Source: Actinomycetota bacterium (GTDB lineage: Bacteria; Actinomycetota; Acidimicrobiia; Acidimicrobiales; Microtrichaceae). From it: DNA of 64,000 nucleotides. Positions 49,386-59,176 of this stretch are shown here, piece by piece (position 1 is the first letter of the stretch; every line of letters begins with the position of its first letter). The notes under the pieces are model-generated. The model worked only from the letters and a program-made list of their open reading frames with translations. It had not been told where the DNA came from and made no database searches. The DNA is taken from NCBI GenBank assembly GCA_016703525.1, contig JADJBW010000003.1, positions 124,001 through 188,000 on the forward strand, in the 5' to 3' direction. The position numbers and the translations under genes were made by a program.

Positions 49386-50501
49386 ATGGAGCCGCCCATC
49401 CATGTCGCGTACACGCTTCTTCAGTGCTGGCACAGGGTCCCGGGAGGGACCGCCGCGTGCGCGTTGGCCGTCGCGCGGGCGATGGCCGAGCGTGACGATG
49501 TGAACCTTGTCGGGGTGGGGCCGTGGGGTCGAAGCCTTCCTCCCGCGCCCTGGACGCCGCCCCAGCCCCTGGTTCGCCTGCCTGCTCCGCCGCCGCTCGT
49601 GTACGACCTGTGGCACCACACACGGCTGCTCGATCCCGGCCGCGCCGTGCGAGGCGCCGATGTGGTGCATGCGACAGCGACGACCGTGCCGGCTCGGGGC
49701 AAGAAGCCCTTGGTGGTGACGATCCACGATCTCTTCCCGCTGCAGACGCCCGAGCACTTCACACCCCGGGGCGTGCGAGTGATGCGGGCGGGGATCGAGC
49801 GGGCGCGCCGCGACGCCGACATCGTGTGTGTGTCGAGTCGCGACACCTTCGCCGACTGCGTCGACGCCGGCTTCCGCGAGGACCGCCTGCGTCTCGTGCC
49901 ACTCGGCGCCGAGCCGCACGTGGTGGGCGACGCCGACCGAGAGCGCATTCGCCGTCGCTACCACCTCGACGCACCGTTCATCCTCTGGGTCGGGACGGTC
50001 GAGCCGCGAAAGAACCTTCCGACGCTCATCGACGCCTACCGGCAGATCGCCTCGCGAGAAGAGGACCTGGTGCTGGTGGGTCCGGTCGGGTGGCGCGAAC
50101 AGATCGCCGGCCACATCGACGGCATCGCGACGCGGGTCCGTCACCTCGGCTTCGTACCCGGGAACGACCTGACGGCGCTGTACGCGGAGGCGCGCGTCTT
50201 CGCGCTGCCCTCGACACGAGAGGGCTTCGGGTTGCCTGCGATCGAGGCGATGGCACAGGGGACCCCGGTCGTGTGCGCTGCGGGCACAGCGGTCGAGGAC
50301 GTGGTCGGCAATGCCGGTGTCGCCGTCGACGCCACCGATGCCGATGCCTGGGCCGATGCGCTGGGCCGCCTGCTCGACGACGAGGCAGAACTCGCTCGGC
50401 TCGGAACGCTGGGCCGCGAGCGTGCATCGACGTTCACGTGGGGCGCGACCGCCGCGCACACGGTCGCTGCGTATCGCGACGCCCTCGCGTCGGTGTCCTG
50501 A
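49386..50501 (+). CDS. GT4 glycosyltransferase
   Basis: 371 residues, GT-B fold, cytoplasmic. N-terminal acceptor domain with VPGGTAACALAVARAMAERD; linker VVTIHDLFPLQTPEHFTPRG; C-terminal nucleotide-sugar domain with FILWVGTVEPRKNLPTLIDA (phosphate-binding Arg-Lys), LGFVPGNDLTALYAEARVF and STREGFGLPAIEAMAQGTPV (E-x7-E motif). Mannosyl- or rhamnosyltransferases of O-antigen loci have this profile; the donor cannot be told. First of three GT4 genes in one probable operon. Confidence 0.9.
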   Translation: MEPPIHVAYTLLQCWHRVPGGTAACALAVARAMAERDDVNLVGVGPWGRSLPPAPWTPPQPLVRLPAPPPLVYDLWHHTRLLDPGRAVRGADVVHATATTVPARGKKPLVVTIHDLFPLQTPEHFTPRGVRVMRAGIERARRDADIVCVSSRDTFADCVDAGFREDRLRLVPLGAEPHVVGDADRERIRRRYHLDAPFILWVGTVEPRKNLPTLIDAYRQIASREEDLVLVGPVGWREQIAGHIDGIATRVRHLGFVPGNDLTALYAEARVFALPSTREGFGLPAIEAMAQGTPVVCAAGTAVEDVVGNAGVAVDATDADAWADALGRLLDDEAELARLGTLGRERASTFTWGATAAHTVAAYRDALASVS

Positions 50502-51707
50502 ATGCCGACACACCGGATCGGGGTCAACCTCCTGTGGCTGGTGCCAGGGGTGGTCGGCGGGAGCGAGGAGGCGACCACCTCGTTGCTGCGCGCCGTCGGC
50601 GACGCACTCGACGCCGAGGCCGGCGCGCCCGATTCCCGGGGCGACGCGATCGAGTTGGTGCTGATCGGTACGTCGGCGCTGTTCGACGCGTATCCCGAAA
50701 TGGCCGAGAGGTACTCGGTGCTCACGGTGGAGCCGCGGGGCGCCAACCGGGTCGCCCGGGTCGTCGCCGAGAACCGTCGGCTCGCGTCGACCGCACGATC
50801 GGCCGGCGTGTCGTTTCTGCATCACGCCGGTGGCGTGGTGCCCCCGGGTTGCAACGTGGCCTCGACCGTGACGGTGCACGATGTGCAGCCCCTCGACCTG
50901 CCGGAGAACTTCGGCGTGGTGAAGCGCACGTACCTCCGCGCACTCATCGGGCGTTCGGCCCACCGGGCGAAGCGCACCATGGTGCCCTCAGCGTTCGTGC
51001 GCGACCGGCTCGTGGAACGCACTGGGGCCGACCCGCAGCGGATCGATGTGGTGCCGTGGGCACTGCCGCGCTCGGTGCTCGCAGCCTCCTCGGCGGCGGC
51101 CTCGGCAGCGACTGGTGCCGCGGCGCCCTCGGCGGACTCGGGCGGCGTGGTCGATCGGCTCGGCCTCGGTGGCCGTCCGTTCGTGCTGTACCCGGCGATC
51201 ACCTATCCGCACAAGAACCACCGGCTGCTGTGCGATGTCGCCGAGTCGCTCGGCGCCGAAGGGCCTGCGATCGTGCTGACCGGTGGCGTCGGCGCTGCCG
51301 AGAGCGATCTACGCGAGCGCATCGCCGCGCTGCCTCGCGGAGCGGCGGTCGTGCGCCTCGCACGCGTGCCGCGCGCCGATCTCGATGTGCTCTTCGACGC
51401 CGCGGCGGCGGTGGTCGTGCCGTCTCGGTACGAAGGCTTCGGCCTCCCTGCCTTGGAGGCGATGGCCCACGGGCGCCCCGTGGTCGTCTCATCGGCCGGC
51501 TCGCTCCCCGAGGTGGTCGGTGACGCCGGGCTCGTGGTCGACCCCGACGACGTGCCGTCCTGGGCCGATGCCGTCGTCGTCGCATCCACCCCCGGAGCGG
51601 AGCGGGACGCCATGATCCGGCGTGGCCTCCGGCAGGCGGCAACCTGTACCGCCGAGCGATCGGCCGCCGCCTTCCTCCGTAGCCTCCGCACCGCCGTGAA
51701 CTCATGA
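50502..51707 (+). CDS. GT4 glycosyltransferase
   Basis: 401 residues; its ATG directly abuts the previous stop. NLLWLVPGVVGGSEEATTSL, TVTVHDVQPLDLPENFGVVK, VLYPAITYPHKNHRLLCDVA (Lys in the phosphate site), ARVPRADLDVLFDAAAAVVV and SRYEGFGLPALEAMAHGRPV. An Ala/Ser-rich insert (about 190-210) lies between the two domains. Its stop overlaps the next ATG (ATGA), so the three transferases should be translated together. Confidence 0.9.
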   Translation: MPTHRIGVNLLWLVPGVVGGSEEATTSLLRAVGDALDAEAGAPDSRGDAIELVLIGTSALFDAYPEMAERYSVLTVEPRGANRVARVVAENRRLASTARSAGVSFLHHAGGVVPPGCNVASTVTVHDVQPLDLPENFGVVKRTYLRALIGRSAHRAKRTMVPSAFVRDRLVERTGADPQRIDVVPWALPRSVLAASSAAASAATGAAAPSADSGGVVDRLGLGGRPFVLYPAITYPHKNHRLLCDVAESLGAEGPAIVLTGGVGAAESDLRERIAALPRGAAVVRLARVPRADLDVLFDAAAAVVVPSRYEGFGLPALEAMAHGRPVVVSSAGSLPEVVGDAGLVVDPDDVPSWADAVVVASTPGAERDAMIRRGLRQAATCTAERSAAAFLRSLRTAVNS

Positions 51708-52959
51708 ACCTTCTGATCGTCTGCCCGCACTTCCAACCCGACGTCGCCCCGACCGGCGAGGTGATGACCGCCATCGTGCGCGAGCTTGCGGCCCGCGGGC
51801 ATCGGTTGCAGATCGTCACCTCGCTGCCGTGGTACCGCCACCATCGCATCGACGATGGCTGGTCTCACCGCCTGGTCCAGACCGAGGAGACCGAGTGGGG
51901 ATGGATCACCCGCCTGCACCCATTCCCGACCGACAAGTCCAACCTTCCGGCGCGGGCCATGGCGTTCGGCGGGTTCACTGCGTTGTCGGCCGCGGTGGCC
52001 TCGGTGGCCAAGATGCGGCCCGACGCGGTGCTGGCGATGTCGCCACCGCTCATCCTGGGCGGCGCGGATGGCTTGCGGCGCGCCGGTGGCGCGTGCCGTT
52101 CGTGTTCAACATCCAGGACGTGTTTCCCGACGTGGCGGTCGAGGTGGGAGCGATCACGAACCCGAAGGTGATCGCGGCGGCCTCATGGATCGAGCGGTTC
52201 CTGTACCTGCGCAGCGACGCCGTCACGGTGCTGAGCGACGACCTCCGGGCGAACCTCGCGGCGAAGCTGGGCGCTCGGCGTCCCGAGCGGGTTCGGGTGA
52301 TCCCCAACTTCGTGGACACCGCGGCGATCACCCCGGCCGACCGCATCACGCCGTATCGCGCGGAACTCGGGCTGGGTGACCGCACGGTCGTGATGTACGC
52401 GGGCAACCTCGGCTACTCCCAGTCGGTGGGCTTGCTGATCGAAGCGGCGCGCCGGTTCCGTGACCGCGACGACCTCGTGTTCGTCATCAACGGCTCCGGC
52501 TCGGCCCGCGCCGGCCTGGTGGAGGCAGCCGACGGCCTCGACAACGTGGTGTTCGCTCCGCTGCAGCCGCGCGAACGGGTCTCCGAGGTGCTCGCCACGG
52601 GCGATCTCCACACCGTCCTGCTCAAGACCGGCCTCGCTCGATCGAGCGTGCCGTCGAAGATGTACTCGATTCTGGCGGCGGGCCGACCATGCCTGGCGTC
52701 GGTCGACCTGGACACCGAGGTCGACCGGACCCTGCGCGATGCCAATGCCGGGCGCGTCGCCGCGCCCGACGACGTCGACGCGTTCGTGGCGACGCTCGGC
52801 GAGATGCTCGATCGCCGCGACGACTGGGCCGGGTGGGGCCGATCCGGTCGTCACTGGGTCGAGGAATGGCTGTCGCCGGCCGCAGTTGCGGAATCGTATG
52901 AGCAGTTGTTCGAGGAACTTGCGGGGCGTCGCTCCGGGGAGAGTTCCTCTCTGCGGTGA
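51704..52959 (+). CDS. GT4 glycosyltransferase, WbuB-like (one apparent frameshift)
   Basis: About 418 residues after correcting one indel at 52071-52082. Head in the first frame: MNLLIVCPHFQPDVAPTGEV, SLPWYRHHRIDDGWSHRL, DAVLAMSPPLILGGADGL. Then similarity continues one base earlier: RWRVPFVFNIQDVFPDVAVE, VTVLSDDLRANLAAKLG, RVIPNFVDTAAITP, MYAGNLGYSQSVGLLIEAAR, GSGSARAGLVEAADG, VPSKMYSILAAGRPCLASVD. The IQDVFPDVA and PNFVD phrases belong to the WbuB/fucosamine-transferase group of GT4. One inserted G in GGCTTGCGGCG would restore the gene. Confidence 0.85.
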
Positions 52960-53001
52960 TGCGAGGACGGCGAGCGTCGCGCGACTACCGTGTACCGCGC
53001 T

Positions 53002-53811
53002 ATGGGTACGGCTTCCACCTCCAAGAAGATCCAACGGGTTCAGAAGGCGGGTGTGAATCGCCGTGCGGGCCAATCGCGACCGCTCGGGTTCCCGGCTCTC
53101 GTGATCGCGATACTCGTCGCCGGGACGATCCTCGTCTTCGTCGCGCGGTCGACCCGGGTCGAGACCACCGACGAATCCCCGGAGGTCGGTGATCACTGGC
53201 ATGAGGCGTTCGGCCTCTACGTCTGTGATCAGTACCTCCCGAACCAGCTCGACGTGAAGCTCGACGCGACGGGTATCCACACCCGTGGCGACGGCCTCAT
53301 CGAGGTGCACCCGTTCGAGAAGAAGTACTCGGGCAAGAACGCGGTGATGGCGCACTTCCTGACCGCGATCGGTCTGGAACTCGGCGACGGCAGCTTCACG
53401 CTGCACGACGGCACCACGCACAAGGCGGGCGACTCGTGCGGATCCGGCGACTCGGCGACGACCGACACGGTCGTGAAGCTGTTCGTCTGGCCGCCGCAGG
53501 CGTCGAACGTGACGAAGCCCGAAATCGTCACTCAGACGATCGCAGGCACCAGGTTCGAACAGGACAAGCGCATCTACGCCCTGGCCCTGGTGCCGCGGGA
53601 TACGACCACGATCGATCTGCCGCCGGCCACGTCGAAGCTCCGCAACCCGGCCGACGCGGACAAGACGCCGGTGAAGAACGACAAGACCGTTCCGACCGCC
53701 CCGAAGGCTGAGACCACCACCACCACGGCGCCGTCGGCTTCCACCACGGTGGCCGGTGAGACCACGACCACGGTGGCCGGTGAGACCACCACCACTACGA
53801 CGGCTGGCTGA
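53002..53811 (+). CDS. Single-pass membrane protein with Thr-rich tail, unknown function
   Basis: 269 residues. Basic head (STSKKIQRVQKAGVNRRAGQ), one membrane segment (FPALVIAILVAGTILVFVA, about 31-49), then an extracytoplasmic domain with GDHWHEAFGLYVCDQYLPNQ, HTRGDGLIEVHPFEKKYSGK and KLFVWPPQASNVTKPEIVT. The H-W-H and H-P-F segments recall actinobacterial proteins with a WH.xYG.YxC start that I have seen in Acidimicrobiia, without assigned role. The C-terminal tail holds the repeat TVAGETTTTVAGETTTT. GTG 52990 would add four residues; TACCGT (52986-52991) lies 10 nt before the ATG. Confidence 0.65.
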   Translation: MGTASTSKKIQRVQKAGVNRRAGQSRPLGFPALVIAILVAGTILVFVARSTRVETTDESPEVGDHWHEAFGLYVCDQYLPNQLDVKLDATGIHTRGDGLIEVHPFEKKYSGKNAVMAHFLTAIGLELGDGSFTLHDGTTHKAGDSCGSGDSATTDTVVKLFVWPPQASNVTKPEIVTQTIAGTRFEQDKRIYALALVPRDTTTIDLPPATSKLRNPADADKTPVKNDKTVPTAPKAETTTTTAPSASTTVAGETTTTVAGETTTTTTAG

Positions 53812-53814
53812 CAC

Positions 53815-54825
53815 ATGAAGGCCGTCGTTCTGGTTGGCGGGTTCGGGACTCGGCTGCGTCCACTCACCTTGTCGACGCCCAAGCAGATGCTCCCGGTCGG
53901 CCCGGTCACCATGTTCGAGCGGGTGATCGAGCGCCTCGGTGCCGCTGGAGTCGACGAGGCGGTCGTGTCGCTCGGATTCCGACCCGACGCCTTCATCGAC
54001 GCCTTCCCCGACGGCGAGTGCGCCGGCGTGCGGGTCCGTTACGCGATCGAGGACGAACCGCTCGACACGGCCGGCGCGATTCGCTTCGCCGCTCGCTCGG
54101 CCGACATCGACGACACGTTCCTGGTGGTCAACGGCGACGTGCTCGCCGATGTCGATGACGCTTGGCTCGTGGAGCGGCACCGTTCGCTCGGCGCCGAGGC
54201 GACGATTCACCTCACCGCCGTCGACGATCCGTCGCGGTACGGCGTGGTCGCCCTCGACGGCGATCGGGTCGTGGCCTTCGTCGAAAAGCCGGCTCCGGGT
54301 ACGGCGCCGACCAACCTGATCAACGCGGGCACCTACGTGTTCGAACCATCGGTGCTCGACCGCATCGCTGCGGTCGGGAAGGTCTCGGTCGAGCGCGACA
54401 CGTTCCCGGCGCTCGTTGCCGCCGGAACGCTGTTCGCCGTGGCGAGCGATGGGTACTGGATCGACGCCGGCACGCCGGCGACGTACCTGCGCGCCAACCT
54501 CGATCTGATCGATGGAACGAGATCGAACGAGGCGGCGGTGCACCCGCTCGCGAGCATCGACCCGGCGGCGACCGTGGAACGGTCGGTGGTGGGCGAGGGC
54601 GCATCGATCGGGGCCGGGGCACGCGTGGTCGGCTCCGTGATCATGGCGGGCGCCCGCGTCGGCGGGGCCGCCACGGTGATCGATTCGGTGGTGGGCGCCG
54701 GCGCGTCCATCGGCGACGGCGCCGATGTGCGCGAATTGAGCGTGGTTGGGTTCGGTACGCCGGTCGCGGCGGGGGATCACCTTGCCGGCGCCGTGCGGCC
54801 GGAGCCGTCCGACTGGGACATCTGA
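53815..54825 (+). CDS. Sugar-phosphate nucleotidyltransferase (mannose-1-phosphate guanylyltransferase-like)
   Basis: 336 residues. Catalytic domain with VVLVGGFGTRLRPLTLSTPK (residues 4-23), VVNGDVLADVDD and VEKPAPGTAPTNLINAGTYV; C-terminal hexapeptide beta-helix (ASIDPAATVERSVVGEGASI). This two-domain build and the ST-PK start match the ManB/GDP-mannose pyrophosphorylase type of actinobacteria, which would feed Gmd, Rmd and Fcl here. A glucose-1-phosphate enzyme cannot be excluded. Three bases after the previous stop and 10 before the epimerase gene. Confidence 0.82.
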   Translation: MKAVVLVGGFGTRLRPLTLSTPKQMLPVGPVTMFERVIERLGAAGVDEAVVSLGFRPDAFIDAFPDGECAGVRVRYAIEDEPLDTAGAIRFAARSADIDDTFLVVNGDVLADVDDAWLVERHRSLGAEATIHLTAVDDPSRYGVVALDGDRVVAFVEKPAPGTAPTNLINAGTYVFEPSVLDRIAAVGKVSVERDTFPALVAAGTLFAVASDGYWIDAGTPATYLRANLDLIDGTRSNEAAVHPLASIDPAATVERSVVGEGASIGAGARVVGSVIMAGARVGGAATVIDSVVGAGASIGDGADVRELSVVGFGTPVAAGDHLAGAVRPEPSDWDI

Positions 54826-54835
54826 GGGGGTTGGT

Positions 54836-55786
54836 GTGCATGCACTGGTGACCGGCGGAGCCGGGTTCATCGGATCGACGCTGGTCGATCGGCTGCTGGC
54901 GGAGGGCCATACGGTCGACGTGATCGACAATCTGTCGTCGGGGTCGCTCGCCAACCTCGCCGACGCCCGAGCCGGGAGTCAGCACGATCTGAAGTTCCAC
55001 CAGATCGACATTCGTGCGCCAGAGGTGGTCGAGTTGATCGAGCGCCGTTCGCCCGAGGTGGTGTTCCACCTCGCCGCGCAGGCCGACGTGCGGGTGTCGG
55101 TCGCCGATCCGGTGCTGGATGCACAGATCAACCTGATCGGCGCGCTGAACGTGCTCGAGGGCGCCCGACGCGCCGGACCCGCCAAGGTGGTGTTCGCATC
55201 GTCGGGCGGCACGATCTACGGCGAGCCCGACCCGTCGGCCCTGCCCGTCACCGAGGCAGCGCCGCATCGACCCTTGTCGCCCTACGGCGTGAGCAAGAAC
55301 GCGTTCACCGACTACCTGGTCGCCTACCGCGAACTGCACGAGGTCGAGTTCACCTCGCTGGCACTCGCCAACGTCTACGGCCCGCGTCAGGACCCGCACG
55401 GCGAGGCCGGTGTGGTGTCGATCTTCGCCGGCAGGCTGCTGGCGGGCGAGCCGTGCACGGTGTTCGGCACGGGCATGCAGACCCGCGACTTCGTGTACGT
55501 CGACGATGTGGTCGACGCCTTCTACCGTGCGGCAACCCGCGGGGGTGGGCTGCTGTTCAACATCGGAACGGGCCGCGAGGTCAGCGTGATCGAGCTGTAC
55601 GACGCGATGGCGGCCGCGGCCGGCGTCAACACCCCTGCGGTGTTCGCCCCGGCGCGGGTGGGCGAGCTCGATCGCATCGCGCTCGACGCATCGAAGGCTC
55701 GGCTGCACCTCGGGTGGGAACCGTGGACCGACCTGGCGGCGGGAACGAGCGCGGTGATCGAGTGGACTCGGGCCTCGGGGCGGTGA
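54836..55786 (+). CDS. NAD-dependent sugar-nucleotide epimerase (GalE-like)
   Basis: 316 residues, extended SDR. GTG 54836 follows GAGGGGG, an ideal ribosome site. LVTGGAGFIGSTLVDRLLAE (3-22), HLAAQADVRVSVADPVLDAQ, FASSGGTIYGEPD (catalytic Ser), LSPYGVSKNAFTDY (YxxxK), LANVYGPRQDPHGEAGVVSI and RDFVYVDDVVDAFY. Closest in style to UDP-glucose 4-epimerases of the archaeal/actinobacterial type. The 3' end overlaps the next gene in GTGA. Confidence 0.85.
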   Translation: MHALVTGGAGFIGSTLVDRLLAEGHTVDVIDNLSSGSLANLADARAGSQHDLKFHQIDIRAPEVVELIERRSPEVVFHLAAQADVRVSVADPVLDAQINLIGALNVLEGARRAGPAKVVFASSGGTIYGEPDPSALPVTEAAPHRPLSPYGVSKNAFTDYLVAYRELHEVEFTSLALANVYGPRQDPHGEAGVVSIFAGRLLAGEPCTVFGTGMQTRDFVYVDDVVDAFYRAATRGGGLLFNIGTGREVSVIELYDAMAAAAGVNTPAVFAPARVGELDRIALDASKARLHLGWEPWTDLAAGTSAVIEWTRASGR

Positions 55787-56560
55787 CCGCGCCGACCGGC
55801 TGCGCCCGCTTCGCCGGGCGCAGCGCCCTGGTGACGGGGGCGGGATCGGGCATCGGCCGGGCGACGGCCGAGCGACTCGCCGCCGAGGGGGCGTTCGTCA
55901 TCGCCGCAGACGTGGCGGCGGACGCCGCGGCGGCGACCGTCGACGCGGTCCTCGGCTCCGGCGGCGCCGGCGTCGCGATTGCGGCGGACGTGGCCGACCC
56001 GGTGTCGGTCACGGCGATGGTCGATGCCGCAGTCGAGGCGAGCCGGGCACGCAGCGGGCGGCTCGATGTCGTGTGCAACATCGCCGGCATCCTGCGATTC
56101 TCGAACCTCGCCGACGTCACGCTCGAGCAGTGGAATCAGGTGCTCGCCGTCAATCTGACCGGCACGTTCCTCGTGTGTCAGACCGCTATGCCCCACCTGC
56201 TCGCCGGAGGCGGGTGATCGTGAACACGGCGTCGACCGCTGCGCTGTCGGGGCATCCGTGGACGGCGGCCTGGCGCGTCCCAAGGGCGGCATCGTCGCGT
56301 TCTCGAAGGGCCTCGCGATCGAGTTCGGTCGGCAGGGCGTGCGGACCAACGTGGTGGCACCCGGCTCGATCGAGACGCCGATCCAGAACGAGTTCGCGTT
56401 CCCCGATGGCGCCGACCATTCGCTGCTGCGGCGAATCATGGCCTTCGATCGGCCGCGGCCGGCCGAGTACGCCGCATCGGTCATCGCCTTCGCCGCGTCC
56501 GACGACGCGGCGCACATGTGCGGCTCGGTCCTGCGCTGCGACGGAGGAACGCTCTCGTGA
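55783..56560 (+). CDS. Short-chain dehydrogenase/reductase (two apparent frameshifts)
   Basis: Classical SDR of about 258 residues after correction. LVTGAGSGIGRATAERLAAE (NAD(P) site), VCNIAGILRFSNLAD (NAG-like), LAVNLTGTFLVCQTAMPHLL. The first frame stops at 56217 just after LLAGGG; VIVNTASTAALSGHPWTAAW follows in the next frame, and GLARPKGGIVAFSKGLAIEF, NVVAPGSIETPIQNEF, CGSVLRCDGGTLS in the third. Each change needs one base. At the second break the expected YxASK reads W/RP.K, so the catalytic Tyr is not visible in the given sequence; local miscalling or decay would both explain it. GTG 55783 overlaps the epimerase stop. Confidence 0.75.
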
Positions 56561-57438
56561 CGCGCCGCCTCGAGTTCACGGTCGCGTTCCCCATGATCGA
56601 CCCGTCGCACTTCATCCCGCTCGCGATCGCGGCCGAAGCGGCGGGCTACGGCTCGGTTGCCGTGCCCGAGTCGGTGTTCTATCCCGAGACCGTGTCGGCC
56701 GACTATCCCTACACGGCCGACGGCGGACGGTTCTGGCCCGCTGAGACGCCGTTCCTCGATCCGTTCGTGGCCATTCCCGCGATGGCGGCGGTGACGACCC
56801 GCCTGCGCTTCTACACGAACGTGTTGAAGCTGGGCATCCGCGAACCGCTCCTCGTGGCGAAGGCCGTCTCGTCCGCCGCGGTGCTGTCGAACAACCGGGT
56901 TGGGCTCGGCGTCGGGCTCAGTTGGATACCGGAAGAGTTCGCATGGCTCGGCCAGCAGATGTCGACCCGCGGAGCCCGCACGAGCGAGGCGATCGAGATC
57001 ATCCGGCTGGTGTGCGGCGGCGAGTACGTCGAGTACCACGGGCGCCACTACGACTTCGGCCGGCTGATGGTTCGCCCGGCGCCGACCGAGCCGGTGCCGA
57101 TCTACGTGGGCGGCTTGTCGCCGGCAGGCCTTCGCCGGGCGGCGCGGCTGGGCGACGGCTGGATCTCGGTGGTCAACTCCACCGAGGAACTGGCGTCGGT
57201 CATCCCGCAGCTGCACGATCTGCGCCGCGAGGCGGGACGCGACGACCGACCCTTCGAGATCAAGGCGATCTGCTCCGACGTGTTCGAGGAGCAGGGGTTC
57301 CGGCGGCTGCACGAGCTCGGCGTGACCGACGCGATGGTGTGCCCCTGGTACTTCTACCCGGGCGACCCGCACGACCTCGATCATCAGCGGTCGAGCCTGG
57401 AGCGGTTCGCCGCCGAGGTGATGTCCGCGTTCGAGTGA
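56557..57438 (+). CDS. LLM-class F420-dependent oxidoreductase
   Basis: 293 residues, luciferase-like TIM barrel. GTG 56557 with GGAGGA at 56543-56548, overlapping the SDR stop. FTVAFPMIDPSHFIPLAIAA, VAVPESVFYPE, TRLRFYTNVLKLGIREPLLV, RVGLGVGLSWIPEEFAWLGQ, MSTRGARTSEAIEIIRLVCG and PIYVGGLSPAGLRRAARLGD are the family's cofactor-binding blocks. Members use F420H2 for hydride transfer; substrate unknown. Two F420-biosynthesis genes converge on it, supporting F420 over FMN. Confidence 0.87.
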   Translation: MTRRLEFTVAFPMIDPSHFIPLAIAAEAAGYGSVAVPESVFYPETVSADYPYTADGGRFWPAETPFLDPFVAIPAMAAVTTRLRFYTNVLKLGIREPLLVAKAVSSAAVLSNNRVGLGVGLSWIPEEFAWLGQQMSTRGARTSEAIEIIRLVCGGEYVEYHGRHYDFGRLMVRPAPTEPVPIYVGGLSPAGLRRAARLGDGWISVVNSTEELASVIPQLHDLRREAGRDDRPFEIKAICSDVFEEQGFRRLHELGVTDAMVCPWYFYPGDPHDLDHQRSSLERFAAEVMSAFE

Positions 57439-57450
57439 CGCGAGGGCGGC

Positions 57451-58167
57451 TCAGCGGAACAGGTCGTCGGCCGGTGCGCGCACCACGTCGGTCAGCACGC
57501 CGCCGCGGTCGCTGAACCATGCGGGATCGAGCCCCCGGACGATCGCCGCGGGAACGCCGAGCGCCTTGCCCATCACGAGCTCCGCTGCTGCGGCGACCTC
57601 GTCGACCACGCACACCTCGGTGACCATCAGCTCGCGCCCATAGGCATCGGTCGTGCCGCGCAGGTCGAGCACCGGCACGAGCCCGGCGCTGCCGATCGCA
57701 ACATCGGTGACACCGCGACGCCACGGGCGACCGAACGTGTCGGACACCACGACCGCGACGTTCACCCCGTGGCGGCCCCGGAACTGGTCGCGCAGCCGTC
57801 GGGCGGATCGGTCCGGGTCGTCGGGCAGCAGCGCCGCCCACCCCCGATCGACGTTCGACAGATCGATGCCGGCGTTGGCGCACACGAAGCCGTGTCTGGT
57901 CTCGCTGATGATCAGCTCGCCTCGCCGGCGCAGGATGCGCCGCGACTCGGCTTCCACCACCGGTTTGTGGCTGAGCGGATCGGCCGGATCGACCTGCACC
58001 ATGGCGCCCTCGGCCTTGGACACGACCTTCTGGGTCACGACCACCGCGTCGCCGTCGCGCAGCGGCGTGTCCTGGGCGGCCGCTGCCTCGGCGATCATCG
58101 CCGCGACATCCGATCGGCGTTCCACCTCGCCGACGCCGTGGACGGGGATGATCTCGAGACGCGACAC
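57451..58167 (-). CDS. cofE: Coenzyme F420-0:L-glutamate ligase
   Basis: Adds glutamates to F420-0 with GTP. 238 residues, the single-domain CofE type without the C-terminal nitroreductase domain of mycobacterial FbiB. VHGVGEVERRSDVAAMIAEA, DGDAVVVTQKVVSKAEGAMV, RRGELIISETRHGFVCANAG, SDTFGRPWRRGVTDVAIG and GRELMVTEVCVVDEVAAAAE are characteristic. GTG start, three bases after cofD. Forms an operon with cofD and probably the upstream gmd/rmd. Confidence 0.92.
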   Translation of the reverse strand: MSRLEIIPVHGVGEVERRSDVAAMIAEAAAAQDTPLRDGDAVVVTQKVVSKAEGAMVQVDPADPLSHKPVVEAESRRILRRRGELIISETRHGFVCANAGIDLSNVDRGWAALLPDDPDRSARRLRDQFRGRHGVNVAVVVSDTFGRPWRRGVTDVAIGSAGLVPVLDLRGTTDAYGRELMVTEVCVVDEVAAAAELVMGKALGVPAAIVRGLDPAWFSDRGGVLTDVVRAPADDLFR

Positions 58168-58170
58168 CGC

Positions 58171-59127
58171 TCAACGCTCCCGTTCGGTGATGGAGCGCAC
58201 GGTGGTGCGAGCGAGCGCCGCGGCGATCTCGGGGGTGGACATGACGGTGGAGGTCACGACGCACTGCATCCCGGCCGCCTCGACTGCGGGGGCGAGCGCC
58301 GCGTCGACCTCGTCGATCACGAGGACGGCTGCGAGGTCGCGGTACAGGCGGGCGACGCCAACGGCGCTCGGCTCGTGCCCGAGGCTTGCGAGCAACCGAT
58401 CCGCCGGACCCTTCAATGCGCGCCCTCCCACGATGGGGGAGACGGCGACGGTCCGATCGCGAGCGGCCTCGACCGCTGCGCGCATGCCGGGCACGGCGAG
58501 GATGGGGCCGATCGACACGATGGGATTCGATGGCGCGATCACGACGACTTCGGCTGTCGCCAGCAACTCGACGGTCCCCGGTGCCGGCCGTGCCGTGTCG
58601 GCACCGACGAAACGAATCGCGGCCACGTCGATGTCGTGGTGGGATCGAACGAAGTACTCCTGGAAGGTGAGTTCGCCGCCACCGACCGGCTCGATCACCG
58701 TTGCGAGCCGATCGTCGGTCACCGGGATCAGGCGAACGCCGACTCCCCATCGCCGTGCGATCTCGCCGGTCACCGTGGAGAGCGGCACCCCGGCGGCGAG
58801 CCGGGTCGTGCGGTAGAGGTGCGTGCCCAGGTCCTGATCGCCGAGCGAGAACCAACCGAGCTCGGGGTCGCCGTTGGCGGTGCCGTACGCCCGGAGCGAC
58901 TCGATCGCCTGCCAGGTTTCGGAGCGCAGACCCCAGCCCCGGTCGGGGTCGATGGCCCCGGCGAGCGTGTAGGTCACGGTGTCGAGGTCGGGGCTGATCG
59001 CGAGGCCGTGCAGACGGTCGTCGTCGGCCACGTTCACGATCGCCGCGAGGTGAGCCGGATCGAACGCGGCGGCCAGGCCGGACAGCATGCGCGCCGCGCC
59101 GACGCCGCCGGCGAGCGTGACGATCAT
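58171..59127 (-). CDS. cofD: 2-phospho-L-lactate (or PEP) transferase of F420 biosynthesis
   Basis: Joins the phospholactyl or phosphoenolpyruvyl group to the deazaflavin FO. 318 residues, CofD/FbiA: VTLAGGVGAARMLSGLAAAF (3-22), VNVADDDRLHGLAISPDLDT, GWGLRSETWQAIESLRAYG, WFSLGDQDLGTHLYRTTRLA, APSNPIVSIGPILAVPGMR, SPIVGGRALKGPADRLL. All blocks are intact. The rest of the F420 pathway is not in this window. Confidence 0.93.
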   Translation of the reverse strand: MIVTLAGGVGAARMLSGLAAAFDPAHLAAIVNVADDDRLHGLAISPDLDTVTYTLAGAIDPDRGWGLRSETWQAIESLRAYGTANGDPELGWFSLGDQDLGTHLYRTTRLAAGVPLSTVTGEIARRWGVGVRLIPVTDDRLATVIEPVGGGELTFQEYFVRSHHDIDVAAIRFVGADTARPAPGTVELLATAEVVVIAPSNPIVSIGPILAVPGMRAAVEAARDRTVAVSPIVGGRALKGPADRLLASLGHEPSAVGVARLYRDLAAVLVIDEVDAALAPAVEAAGMQCVVTSTVMSTPEIAAALARTTVRSITERER

Positions 59128-59176
59128 CTGGGGCCTCGACGGGCGCGCATGATCGGGTGCGTGCGGGACGGCCGGC

